Shown here in pieces: positions 45,369 to 55,181 of a stretch of 64,000 nt of DNA; within the stretch, counting starts at the first letter, position 1, and each line of letters starts with the position of its first letter. Source of the stretch: Flavobacterium frigoris PS1 (GTDB lineage: Bacteria > Bacteroidota > Bacteroidia > Flavobacteriales > Flavobacteriaceae); the NCBI RefSeq assembly GCF_000252125.1, contig NZ_AHKF01000022.1, forward strand, positions 62,001-126,000. Reading direction: 5' to 3'. Position numbers and translations under genes: made by a program. The notes beneath the pieces were generated by a model. That model made no database searches. It had not been told where the DNA came from and was given only the letters and a program-made list of their open reading frames with translations.

Positions 45369-47063
45369 TTAACTTAATCTGATGTCAGAAACTGAAGCTC
45401 CTGTTGGAATCATTGGGAATACATTGTTTTCTTTCTCTACCATAACTTCCAGAAAATAGGATTCTTTTGAAGCCATCATTTCGGCAACAGCAGCATCTAA
45501 ATCTTCTCTTTTTATTACTTTCTTAGCTTTAATATAATAACCTTCTGCTATGGCACAGAAATTTGGATTGGTCATCTCCGTCGATGCATATCGTTTATCA
45601 AAAAACAATTGTTGCCATTGACGTACCATCCCCAAGAACTCGTTGTTTAGAACCACAATTTTTACTGGAACCTTTGTTTGAAAAATAGTACCCAATTCCT
45701 GAATTGTCATTTGGAATCCACCATCACCAATGATAGCGACAACTTCTCTTTCTGGCATTCCCATCTTAGCTCCTATAGCTGCTGGTAACGCAAATCCCAT
45801 TGTTCCTAAGCCTCCAGAAGTAACATTACTTTTTGAAGAATTAAATTTGGCATAACGACAAGTGAACATTTGGTGTTGTCCCACATCAGATACCATAATA
45901 GCATCTCCTTTTGAATGTTTGTTTATCATTTCAATAGTTTCTCCCATAGAAATTCCTTCTTTCTTGGGTTTTAACTCATCATTAATAACAGAATCCAATT
46001 CAACTTGATATAATTCTTTGAATTCGTTGTGCCAAGATTCATGTGATTTACTTTCGATAAACGGAAGCAAAGCTGTTAGGGATTCTTTTACATCGGCTAA
46101 AACAGCTACTGTTGTTTTTACATTTTTGTCAATTTCTGCTGAGTCAATTTCAAAGTGAATTACCTTAGCCTGTTTAGCATAAGTAGCTAAATTACCTGTA
46201 ACACGATCGTCAAAACGCATCCCAAGTGCAATCAACACATCACATTCGTTAGTCAAAACATTTGGCCCGTAGTTCCCGTGCATTCCTAACATACCTACGT
46301 TTAATTCATGATCTGTAGGCAATGCTGAAAGTCCTAAAATAGTCCAAGCAGCAGGAATTCCTGATTTTTCAACTAATGCTTTTAGTTCTGCTTCTGCCTG
46401 ACCCAAAATGATTCCTTGACCAAATACTATAAATGGTTTTTTAGCATTATTAATCAATTCTGCCGCTTCCTTAATTTTATCATGGTTTAGCGTTGGTTTA
46501 GGAATATAACTTCTGATTCCTGTACATTTTTTATAACTGAACTCTAATTCGTCAAACTGCGCATTTTTAGTAATATCTACTAAAACTGGACCTGGACGAC
46601 CTGATCTTGCAATATAAAATGCTTTTGCCATGATTTCTGGAATCTCAGAAGCTTCTGTAATCTGGTAATTCCATTTGGTTACCGGAGTCGAAATTCCAAT
46701 AATATCTGTTTCTTGAAATGCATCAGAACCCAGTAAATGTTTTCCAACCTGACCTGTAATACAAACCATGGGAGTTGAATCGATTTGAGCATCAGCAATA
46801 CCTGTGACTAGGTTAGTTGCTCCTGGACCTGATGTAGCAATTGCAACTCCCACTTTTCCGGTCGCTCTTGCAAATCCTTGAGCTGCATGCGTTGCACCTT
46901 GTTCGTGGCGCACTAATACATGCTGTAATTGATCTTTAAATTTATATAATTCATCATAAACAGGCATTATAGCCCCACCAGGGTAGCCATAAACCAAATC
47001 TACACCTTCTTCTAATAAGCATCTAATAACGGCTTCTGCACCAGATATTTTATTTGTTTCCAT
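45369..47063 (-). CDS. ilvB: Acetolactate synthase large (catalytic) subunit
   Basis: A 564-residue thiamine-diphosphate enzyme joining two pyruvates, or pyruvate and 2-ketobutyrate. Catalytic Glu in VLVRHEQGATHAAQG, the FAD region in the middle, and TPP motif IGDGGFQMTIQELGTI ... LNNEFLGMVRQWQ; the RQWQ stretch marks acetolactate synthase and separates it from PoxB. Sits 80 bases after ilvD and 5 before ilvN. Confidence 0.96.
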   Translation of the reverse strand: METNKISGAEAVIRCLLEEGVDLVYGYPGGAIMPVYDELYKFKDQLQHVLVRHEQGATHAAQGFARATGKVGVAIATSGPGATNLVTGIADAQIDSTPMVCITGQVGKHLLGSDAFQETDIIGISTPVTKWNYQITEASEIPEIMAKAFYIARSGRPGPVLVDITKNAQFDELEFSYKKCTGIRSYIPKPTLNHDKIKEAAELINNAKKPFIVFGQGIILGQAEAELKALVEKSGIPAAWTILGLSALPTDHELNVGMLGMHGNYGPNVLTNECDVLIALGMRFDDRVTGNLATYAKQAKVIHFEIDSAEIDKNVKTTVAVLADVKESLTALLPFIESKSHESWHNEFKELYQVELDSVINDELKPKKEGISMGETIEMINKHSKGDAIMVSDVGQHQMFTCRYAKFNSSKSNVTSGGLGTMGFALPAAIGAKMGMPEREVVAIIGDGGFQMTIQELGTIFQTKVPVKIVVLNNEFLGMVRQWQQLFFDKRYASTEMTNPNFCAIAEGYYIKAKKVIKREDLDAAVAEMMASKESYFLEVMVEKENNVFPMIPTGASVSDIRLS

Positions 47064-47143
47064 TGGTTATATATATATTATTTTAAAAGAGCAAAAGGGA
47101 ATCCAAGATCCATCTAAATAGCTACTCTTTTAGTTCTTGTAAA

Positions 47144-48817
47144 TTATTTATCAGTTACGCAGCCTGTTGATGCACTTGAAACTGATCTGATATATTTTAG
47201 TAAAACTCCTTTTTTAATATTTGATTCGGGTTGAACCCAATTTGCTTTTCTTGTTGCAAACTCTTCATCAGAAATTTTCAGATTGATTGTGTTTTTGACT
47301 GCATCAATGGTAATAATATCTCCATTTTTCACAAGTGCAATTCCACCACCATCAAAAGCTTCAGGTGTAACATGTCCTACAACAAAACCATGTGAACCAC
47401 CAGAAAATCTACCGTCTGTAATTAAAGCTACACTCTTGCCTAAACCTGCACCCATAATGGCTGAAGTAGGTTTGAGCATTTCAGGCATTCCTGGCCCTCC
47501 TTTGGGTCCACAATACCTGATGACGACTACATTTCCAGGTTTTACATCACCATTACGAACTCCAGTTATTACATCATATTCGTTTTCGAAAACAATAGCA
47601 TCTCCTTCAAAATACTCTCCTTCATTGCCACTAATTTTTGCAACACATCCTTCTTCAGCAAGATTTCCATAAAGAATCTGTATATTTCCAGTGGCTTTTA
47701 ATGCTTTTTGAATTTCGTGTATTACTTCCTGTCCATCATTTAAATTAGGAACAGCAGCTAAATTTTCAGCTAATGTTTTTCCGGTAACAGTTAAACATTC
47801 TCCGTGTAATAATCCTTCTTTTAATAAGTATTTCATCACCGCAGGAACTCCACCAGCTTCATGCAGATCTTCCATCAAGTATTTACCACTTGGTTTCAAA
47901 TCAGCAAGTAATGGCGTTTTGTCACTGATATCTTGAAAATTTTTAAGTGTAATTTCGATATCAACTGAATGCGCCATTGCAATCAAGTGCATTACTGCAT
48001 TAGTAGAACCACCTAAAACAGCTACCATCGTAATCGCATTTTCAAATGCTTTACGTGTCATGATATCTCTAGGCTTAATATCTTTTTCTAACAAGATTCT
48101 GATTGCTTTTCCAGCGTCAACACATTCTTGTTTTTTCTCTGCACTTAGTGCTGGGTTTGATGAGCTGTAAGGTAAGCTCATCCCTAAAGCTTCAATAGCT
48201 GAAGACATTGTATTAGCAGTATACATTCCGCCACAAGCTCCTGCACCAGGGCAAGCATTTTGAATCACGCCTTTAAAATCTTCAGGAGCAATCGTATTAC
48301 TGAATTTTTTTCCTAATGCTTCAAAAGCAGACACAATGTTCAATGATTCTCCTTTCCATATACCGGAATGAATAGAACCTCCATAAACCATAATAGCAGG
48401 ACGATTCACTCTTCCCATAGCCATTACTGAACCTGGCATGTTTTTATCACAACCAGGAATAGCAATTAAACCATCGTACCATTGCGCACCCATCACAGTT
48501 TCGATAGAATCCGCGATTACGTCTCTAGAAACTAGAGAAAAGCGCATTCCTTCTGTACCGTTTGAGATACCATCACTTACACCAATGGTATTAAAAATTA
48601 AACCAACTAAATCCTCTTTCCATACTCCTGCTTTTACATCTTTTGCCAAATCATTTAAATGCATGTTACAGGTATTTCCTTCGTAGCCCATGCTAACAAT
48701 TCCAACTTGTGCTTTCTTTAAATCTTCTTCAGTCAAACCAATACCGTACAACATAGCTTGAGCTGCTGGTTGTGTTTCGTCTTGAGTTATGGTTTTGCTG
48801 TATTTATTTAATTCCAT
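47144..48817 (-). CDS. ilvD: Dihydroxy-acid dehydratase
   Basis: A 557-residue Fe-S enzyme that dehydrates dihydroxy acids to 2-keto acids. Cluster cysteines are visible in [19 protein letters not shown] and [16 protein letters not shown]. The C-terminal substrate loop is [22 protein letters not shown]. Full length. Lies 57 bases after leuB and 80 before ilvB. Confidence 0.96.
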   Translation of the reverse strand: MELNKYSKTITQDETQPAAQAMLYGIGLTEEDLKKAQVGIVSMGYEGNTCNMHLNDLAKDVKAGVWKEDLVGLIFNTIGVSDGISNGTEGMRFSLVSRDVIADSIETVMGAQWYDGLIAIPGCDKNMPGSVMAMGRVNRPAIMVYGGSIHSGIWKGESLNIVSAFEALGKKFSNTIAPEDFKGVIQNACPGAGACGGMYTANTMSSAIEALGMSLPYSSSNPALSAEKKQECVDAGKAIRILLEKDIKPRDIMTRKAFENAITMVAVLGGSTNAVMHLIAMAHSVDIEITLKNFQDISDKTPLLADLKPSGKYLMEDLHEAGGVPAVMKYLLKEGLLHGECLTVTGKTLAENLAAVPNLNDGQEVIHEIQKALKATGNIQILYGNLAEEGCVAKISGNEGEYFEGDAIVFENEYDVITGVRNGDVKPGNVVVIRYCGPKGGPGMPEMLKPTSAIMGAGLGKSVALITDGRFSGGSHGFVVGHVTPEAFDGGGIALVKNGDIITIDAVKNTINLKISDEEFATRKANWVQPESNIKKGVLLKYIRSVSSASTGCVTDK

Positions 48818-48874
48818 TATGTATCTATTTGTGTAAGTATTTTTTTTTAAATTTTATCTAATCTTCAGGAAGGG

Positions 48875-49993
48875 TTAAACAATAGTCGATTGTCCTAAAT
48901 TGACATTATCCATTTTAAAATACAAATCGCCTTTCTCTAATATATAGTTTGCTATATAATCACCTACTTCATTTGTTCCAAACTTAGAATCTACTTTTAA
49001 ATCTATTGTAACAATGTGATTAATTATAGCTTTTTCAACTGCTTGAAAAACTGTTACTGCTTCCTTTATCAGACCGAAATGTTCTAATAACATTCCTGCT
49101 GACAAAATTGAAGCAATTGGATTTGCACAGTTTTTATCTTTCACTTCATTATAACTTCCGTGGATAGGCTCAAAAAGAGAATATTTTTCACCTATAGATG
49201 CCGATGCCATCAACCCTTTAGAACCTGCAATAACACTAGCTTCGTCTGATAATATATCACCAAACAGATTATCTGTTAATAAAACATCAAATTGTCTAGG
49301 GTTCAATATTAGTTGCATTGCTGCATTGTCTACATATAAAAACTCTAAAGTGACTTCTGGATATTCCTTAGCAATTTTTTGAACTACCTTTCTCCATAAA
49401 CGAGATGTTTCTAATACATTCGCCTTATCAACCAATGTCACTTTTTTACGTCTCTTTTGTGCAGCTGTGAAAGCCAAGTGTGTTATTTTGGAAATTTCCT
49501 CTTCGCTATATTCGCAAAGATCAGAAGCATAAGTTCCTTCTTCGTTTAAATGTTTTTCACCAAAATACATTCCTCCATTCAATTCCCTATAAATTACAAA
49601 GTCAGTACCTTGCAGTATTTCTTTTTTTATAGGAGAGGCGTCCATTAACTTTGGATACGCTTTTATAGGTCTAATGTTAGCATATAAACCCAATTCTTTT
49701 CTAAGTTTAAGTAAGCCTTGCTCTGGACGAATTTTAGACTCCGGATCGTTATCATAGATTGGATCACCAATAGCGCCAAATAAAATTGAATCGGTATTTT
49801 TACACAAATTTAAAGTTTGATCCGGTAAGGGCTTTCCTGTTCTTTCTATAGCAACTGCTCCAATTAAAGCATCTTCAAAAGTGAATTCATGACCAAATAC
49901 TAATGCAATGGCACCAAGCGCTTTTTTTGCTTGTAAAATCACCTCTGGACCTATACCATCACCCGCTAAGACGGCTATTTTTAATTTTTTCAT
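48875..49993 (-). CDS. leuB: 3-isopropylmalate dehydrogenase
   Basis: A 372-residue NAD-dependent decarboxylating dehydrogenase of leucine synthesis. N-terminal LAGDGIGPEVILQAK, substrate arginines in the loop around RPEQGLLKLRKELGLYANIRP, catalytic Tyr/Lys region FVIYRELNGGMYFGEK, VTLVDKANVLETSRLWR, metal Asp in LTDNLFGDILSDEA, and NAD loop FEPIHGS. Follows leuA by 20 bases. Confidence 0.95.
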   Translation of the reverse strand: MKKLKIAVLAGDGIGPEVILQAKKALGAIALVFGHEFTFEDALIGAVAIERTGKPLPDQTLNLCKNTDSILFGAIGDPIYDNDPESKIRPEQGLLKLRKELGLYANIRPIKAYPKLMDASPIKKEILQGTDFVIYRELNGGMYFGEKHLNEEGTYASDLCEYSEEEISKITHLAFTAAQKRRKKVTLVDKANVLETSRLWRKVVQKIAKEYPEVTLEFLYVDNAAMQLILNPRQFDVLLTDNLFGDILSDEASVIAGSKGLMASASIGEKYSLFEPIHGSYNEVKDKNCANPIASILSAGMLLEHFGLIKEAVTVFQAVEKAIINHIVTIDLKVDSKFGTNEVGDYIANYILEKGDLYFKMDNVNLGQSTIV

Positions 49994-50013
49994 AGAATTT
50001 CGTGTAAGGGCTG

Positions 50014-51195
<1,182 letters not shown>

Positions 51196-51224
51196 TTATT
51201 TAATGTAATTTCACGTCTCAATAA

Positions 51225-51232
51225 CAAATTTA
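51225..51232 (-). promoter_or_regulatory. -7 promoter box TAAATTTG of the leu-ilv operon
   Basis: Exact TAnnTTTG on the minus strand 29 bases upstream of leuA. A TTG (plus strand CAA, 51258-51260) could be the -33 element with a long spacer. Confidence 0.55.
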
Positions 51233-51343
51233 TATTTCATTAGATTAAAATAAAACCCAATTTAAAGAAATATACTGTTCATAAGACAACTAAAAACTTT
51301 GTAAACACTTGTTTTACAACTAATTAAGCTTCTATATTCTACA

Positions 51344-52888
51344 ATGGCTAACCATCAAAAAGATTTCTTATTTGTATTAATAAAATCGCTTTCAAAATCT
51401 GAAAAAAGACAGTTTAAGATTTTTGCAAGCCGACTTGAGACTAGTTCAAATACAAAATTCATCGAATTATTCAACATTTTAGACAAATCAGAAGCCTATG
51501 ATGAGAAACTTATATTGAAAAGTGGGATCATCAAAAAAGTGCAATTATCTAATTTAAAACACTATTTGTATAAGCAAATTCTAGTAAGTATTCGACTGAA
51601 TATTCCGAGTCAAAACATTCGTTATCAGCTGAGAGAGCAAATTGATTTTGCAACTATTTTGTACAACAAAGGCCTTTACAAACAAAGTCTGAAAATATTA
51701 GATAAGACAAAGATACTGGCGTTAGAAAATGACGAAAAGTATATGGCTTTTGAAATTGTTGAATTTGAGAAATTAATCGAATCACAATACATTACCCGAA
51801 GTATTCAGGGTCGTGCAGATGAACTAGTCATTCAAGCCAAAGAATTAAATTACCGCAACACTATTTCGAGCAAACTGTCTAATTTATCCTTACAGTTGTA
51901 TGGAATCATGTTAAAAACAGGTTATGTAAAAAGCGACGAAGAGTATCAATATATTGACGACTATTTTAACAAACACATTTCTAAATTTGACGAGGAGAAG
52001 TTTGGCTTCCGAGAAAAATACTGGTTTTACAACGCTAATCTTTGGCGCAGTTTTCTAGTACAAGATTTTTTGGGGAGTTACAAATACGCTTATAAATGGG
52101 TGACTCTTTTCTATGACAATCCAAATATGATTTTTCTAAACCCTGTGTTTTTCATAAAAGGGAATCACTATTTATTAGAATCGTTATTCATGTTAAAATA
52201 CAAATCAAAATTTAAGAAATACCTATTGCTGCTTGAGAAGACCATTGCAGACGCTCGTTTTCCTGTAAATGACAATATTGCATCGTTGTCTTTTCTTTAT
52301 TTGTACAATAATAAATTGAACTATCATATTCTGGACGGCTCATTTGACGAAAGTGAATATTTGATTCCAGAGATTTTAGAGAAAATAAAAATACATAACG
52401 AACACCTTGATGAGCATCATGAGATGATGTTTTATTATAAAATTGCCTGTATTTATTTTGGAACAGAAAAGTACGCAGAGTCGATCTATTATTTAGAAAA
52501 AATAATAAACAATAAGAATCTTATCATGCGTGAAGATCTAATGTGTTTTGCGCGTCTTCTTTATTTAATTGTACATTATGAAATGGGTAAAGATTTTAAT
52601 TTGGAGTCCCAACTTAAAAGCACTTATAAATTTCTATTAAAAATGAATGATTTACAAGAGGTACAGAAAGAGATTATTCGCTTTTTGAAAAATTTAAATA
52701 CCTTATATCCTGGAGATATTAAAAAAGAATTTATAAAAATGAGGAAACGTTTTATCGAACTAGAGAAAAACACCTATGAGAAAAGAGCTTTCCTTTATCT
52801 AGATATTATTTCTTGGCTCGAAAGTAAAATCGAAAACCGAAGAATAAGTGATGTCATAAGAGATAAAGCAAATTTGAATAATAGATAA
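51344..52888 (+). CDS. Helical-repeat protein of unknown function
   Basis: A 514-residue, almost entirely alpha-helical protein beginning MANHQKDFLFVLIKSLSKSEK. Pairs of amphipathic helices with Y/L/A-rich faces recur through the chain (for example YNKGLYKQSLKILDKTKILA and YFGTEKYAESIYYLEKIINN), reminiscent of TPR repeats. No signal peptide or membrane span, so probably a cytoplasmic scaffold. I do not recognise a named family. Divergent from the leu-ilv operon (148 bases between starts), which might mean shared control. Followed by a terminator. Confidence 0.8.
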   Translation: MANHQKDFLFVLIKSLSKSEKRQFKIFASRLETSSNTKFIELFNILDKSEAYDEKLILKSGIIKKVQLSNLKHYLYKQILVSIRLNIPSQNIRYQLREQIDFATILYNKGLYKQSLKILDKTKILALENDEKYMAFEIVEFEKLIESQYITRSIQGRADELVIQAKELNYRNTISSKLSNLSLQLYGIMLKTGYVKSDEEYQYIDDYFNKHISKFDEEKFGFREKYWFYNANLWRSFLVQDFLGSYKYAYKWVTLFYDNPNMIFLNPVFFIKGNHYLLESLFMLKYKSKFKKYLLLLEKTIADARFPVNDNIASLSFLYLYNNKLNYHILDGSFDESEYLIPEILEKIKIHNEHLDEHHEMMFYYKIACIYFGTEKYAESIYYLEKIINNKNLIMREDLMCFARLLYLIVHYEMGKDFNLESQLKSTYKFLLKMNDLQEVQKEIIRFLKNLNTLYPGDIKKEFIKMRKRFIELEKNTYEKRAFLYLDIISWLESKIENRRISDVIRDKANLNNR

Positions 52889-52891
52889 TAT

Positions 52892-52931
52892 AAAAAAAGC
52901 TCCTTCAGCTAATGCAAGAAAGAGCTTTTTA
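52892..52931. terminator. Bidirectional terminator between convergent genes
   Basis: Stem AAAAAGCTC (52894-52902) with GAGCTTTTT (52922-52930), A-run on one side and T-run on the other; ends both the helical-repeat gene and the minus-strand YgiN-like gene. Confidence 0.85.
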
Positions 52932-52946
52932 ATTTTTGAAAGATAT

Positions 52947-53237
52947 TTATTCTACTCTTGAAGTGCTGTAAACTATAGGCTCTACTTCTAAAAGTGTTTT
53001 TGCTGCTGCAAAGAATTCTTTGATGTAAGTTTGTTGATTGTGATTGTCCAGACCAGCTTTGTCTTTCCATGTTTCGTGAAAAATAAAAATGCTAGAATCT
53101 TCTTTATCTTGATGTAAATCATATTGCAAGCAAGCCAGTTCTTTTGTAGATTGAGCTACTAAATCCTTTAATTTACTTGAAAAGAGTTCGATGTTATCTA
53201 GCTTACTTTTTAGTATTACTGTCAAATGTATTTTCAT
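52947..53237 (-). CDS. Antibiotic-biosynthesis-monooxygenase-domain protein (YgiN-like quinol monooxygenase)
   Basis: A 96-residue ABM-domain dimer-forming protein (ELACLQYDLHQDKEDSSIFI, FHETWKDKAGLDNHNQQTYI). YgiN of E. coli is a cofactor-free quinol monooxygenase working with MdaB. Here the gene directly follows an MdaB homologue (2-base gap), the same pairing, so a quinone redox cycle is likely. Whether it oxidises quinols here is inferred. Confidence 0.85.
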   Translation of the reverse strand: MKIHLTVILKSKLDNIELFSSKLKDLVAQSTKELACLQYDLHQDKEDSSIFIFHETWKDKAGLDNHNQQTYIKEFFAAAKTLLEVEPIVYSTSRVE

Positions 53238-53239
53238 AA

Positions 53240-53833
53240 TTAATTTAAAAATAGTTTTGTTAAATGTTTTTGATACAAACCAAGGTCTTTTTCTATATCA
53301 GCATTTTTTTCAATATCGTGAAAATGGATGCTTTCTAAGGGCTCCATTCCTGTAAAAGCATTCATTCTATGAAAACCAAATAATGCACCATCATCAACAC
53401 TACGTTGATTAAAAAATTCCCCTGGTAAAGTAAATGCTTCTTTAGGAGCATTCCAAGAAGAAGTTACCATGTATTTTTTCCCAAGAAGCATTCCGCCTGT
53501 ACCGTAATTGATTGCTGGATTTACTGAAGAACGCCCATCACTTTTGTAGATTCCTTTAGCATGCCCTTCGGTAAAGACAACATCAATATATTTCTTAAAT
53601 CCATGCGGCAACTGAAACCACCAGATTGGGGTGTGGTATATAACAACATCTGCCCAAACATAATTAGCCACTTCTTCTGCAGGATCATATTCTTCATTGA
53701 TATTCGTTGCTCTAACTTCAAAACCCGAATTTGTTTGAAAGAAGTTCAAAGTTTCAATCGCAATGGTTTCGTTAAATCTACCTCCTGAATGGCCAAACTT
53801 TTGTCCACCATTAATTATAAATATTTTTGCCAT
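53240..53833 (-). CDS. mdaB: NAD(P)H quinone oxidoreductase (MdaB-like flavodoxin fold)
   Basis: A 197-residue flavodoxin-fold FAD enzyme reducing quinones by two electrons. Opening MAKIFIINGGQKFGHSGGRF, the PIWWFQLPHGFKKYIDVVF substrate-pocket motif and YGTGGMLLGKKYMVTSSWNAP match MdaB. The frame extends 24 codons upstream, but a minus-strand TACCTTTG box at 53861-53868 lies inside the extension, so the ATG at 53833 is used. First gene of the pair with the YgiN-like gene and divergent from a LysR regulator that probably controls it. Confidence 0.9.
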   Translation of the reverse strand: MAKIFIINGGQKFGHSGGRFNETIAIETLNFFQTNSGFEVRATNINEEYDPAEEVANYVWADVVIYHTPIWWFQLPHGFKKYIDVVFTEGHAKGIYKSDGRSSVNPAINYGTGGMLLGKKYMVTSSWNAPKEAFTLPGEFFNQRSVDDGALFGFHRMNAFTGMEPLESIHFHDIEKNADIEKDLGLYQKHLTKLFLN

Positions 53834-53860
53834 AATTTTTTTATTTTTAATTTGATGTTG

Positions 53861-53912
53861 CAAAGGTAAAACCCGACATACTATTATTAAAATAATATAA
53901 ATCATACCTTTG
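53861..53912. promoter_or_regulatory. Divergent promoters and palindrome between mdaB and the LysR gene
   Basis: Identical TACCTTTG -7 boxes face away from each other: minus strand at 53861-53868 (mdaB) and plus strand at 53905-53912 (LysR gene). Between them lies the inverted repeat TATTATT-aa-AATAATA (53882-53897), a good candidate LysR operator controlling both directions. Confidence 0.6.
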
Positions 53913-53931
53913 TATCATAAATATAATAGTT

Positions 53932-54825
53932 ATGGTAAATCTGGAATGGTATCGGACTTTTAAAGAAGTCTATAAAACAGGAACATTGACAAAGGCCGCA
54001 GCAGCTCTGTTTATTTCGCAACCCGGCGTTAGTTTGCATTTAAGTGCACTCGAAAACTATGTTGGCTATAAATTGTTTGATAGAACTGGGAGAAAAATGA
54101 TTCCTACCGAAAAAGGAAAAGTACTTTACAATTTTATTATTGAGCCTTTAGCCAAACTAGAAGAAGCCGAAAAAAACTTTCAAAGAAGCACAGAAAAAAA
54201 CACGCCAACAATCAGTATAGGCATGTGTTTTGAAACATTCCAAATCACTCTTGAGCAGTATATTTCAAGCTTGCCATTTAACGTTATCATTCAATTTGGC
54301 GAATATCCAGATATGGTTGAAAATCTGGAGAAAGGAATCCTAGATTTGATTATTACACCTCAAATGGTGGTTAAAAATGGGATTGAATACCAAGAATTTT
54401 CATCAGAAACGATTGTGCTTGTTGGTGGTAATGAAATTGATACAACTGAATTTAATGACATAGAAAGCAATGGAACTACCGCGGAATTAGAACTGTGGTT
54501 AAAACAGCAAAAATGGTACGGAACGACAGGTGACATGGAACATTTACGCCATTTTTGGCAGTTAAATTTTAATAAATACCCAGATTTTAGACCTAACTAT
54601 ATTGTTCCAAATTTAAATTCTATTGTCCGCTGTTTGAGCAGTGGAAAGGGATTAGCCGTTGTTCCTGATTTTTTATGCCGGAAAGAAATCGAAAACGGTT
54701 TAGTAAAACTCATTTGGGAAGGAAAAACACCTCTAACAAATACACTCTATTTCGCAACAAGAAAAAAAACTATGTATCAAGAAGAAATCCAGAGAATCAA
54801 ACAAATTTTCATCGAATTAAATTAA
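53932..54825 (+). CDS. LysR-family transcriptional regulator
   Basis: A 297-residue LysR regulator. The N-terminal winged helix-turn-helix is WYRTFKEVYKTGTLTKAAAA ... SQPGVSLHLSALENYVGYKL, followed by a linker helix and a periplasmic-binding-protein-like effector domain. It is divergent from mdaB-ygiN with back-to-back promoter boxes, so it most likely senses a quinone or oxidant and switches that pair; inferred from context. Confidence 0.92.
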   Translation: MVNLEWYRTFKEVYKTGTLTKAAAALFISQPGVSLHLSALENYVGYKLFDRTGRKMIPTEKGKVLYNFIIEPLAKLEEAEKNFQRSTEKNTPTISIGMCFETFQITLEQYISSLPFNVIIQFGEYPDMVENLEKGILDLIITPQMVVKNGIEYQEFSSETIVLVGGNEIDTTEFNDIESNGTTAELELWLKQQKWYGTTGDMEHLRHFWQLNFNKYPDFRPNYIVPNLNSIVRCLSSGKGLAVVPDFLCRKEIENGLVKLIWEGKTPLTNTLYFATRKKTMYQEEIQRIKQIFIELN

Positions 54826-55017
54826 ACCTAAAGTAATTGAAGTTAAAAAAATTATATCTAACACGAATACATTTGTAAAAATTAGTATTTCTTCCTTTAT
54901 CAGTTCCTAAAATCGATAATTATCAATATTATAGCATTTTGTTTCAAGATTTACTGTTCCGTTTTTTCGTATTTAATAAATCATTATTTTTATGAAAATA
55001 TTTAAAACTAAAAAGAT

Positions 55018-55134
55018 ATGAATGGCTTTTTCAAAACAATTATTGCAGGCTATGGCGCAAAAAAATTAGGCGGAGGATGCTTTGGTACAATTCTTCTGTT
55101 TATAATCCTTTACTGGATATTAGGGCAGTTCTAG
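55018..55134 (+). CDS. Very small glycine-rich membrane protein (38 aa)
   Basis: A 38-codon frame: an amphipathic start (MNGFFKTIIAGYGAKK), a glycine-rich turn (LGGGCFG) and one hydrophobic span (TILLFIILYWILG). It has an ATG after an A-rich leader and ends 17 bases before a hairpin that can terminate it. The order of charged N-terminus, G-G-G-C motif and single span looks purposeful, and similar tiny proteins occur in Flavobacteria as far as I recall. Function unknown; possibly a membrane modulator. Confidence 0.6.
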   Translation: MNGFFKTIIAGYGAKKLGGGCFGTILLFIILYWILGQF

Positions 55135-55151
55135 AATTACATAAATAATCT

Positions 55152-55181
55152 AGCTCAAAAAGTACAATTATTTTTTGAGCT
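55152..55181. terminator. Bidirectional hairpin at the end of the DUF885 gene
   Basis: Stem AGCTCAAAAA (55152-55161) with TTTTTGAGCT (55172-55181). The stop codon of the minus-strand DUF885 gene lies in the loop, and it can also end the small plus-strand gene. Confidence 0.7.
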
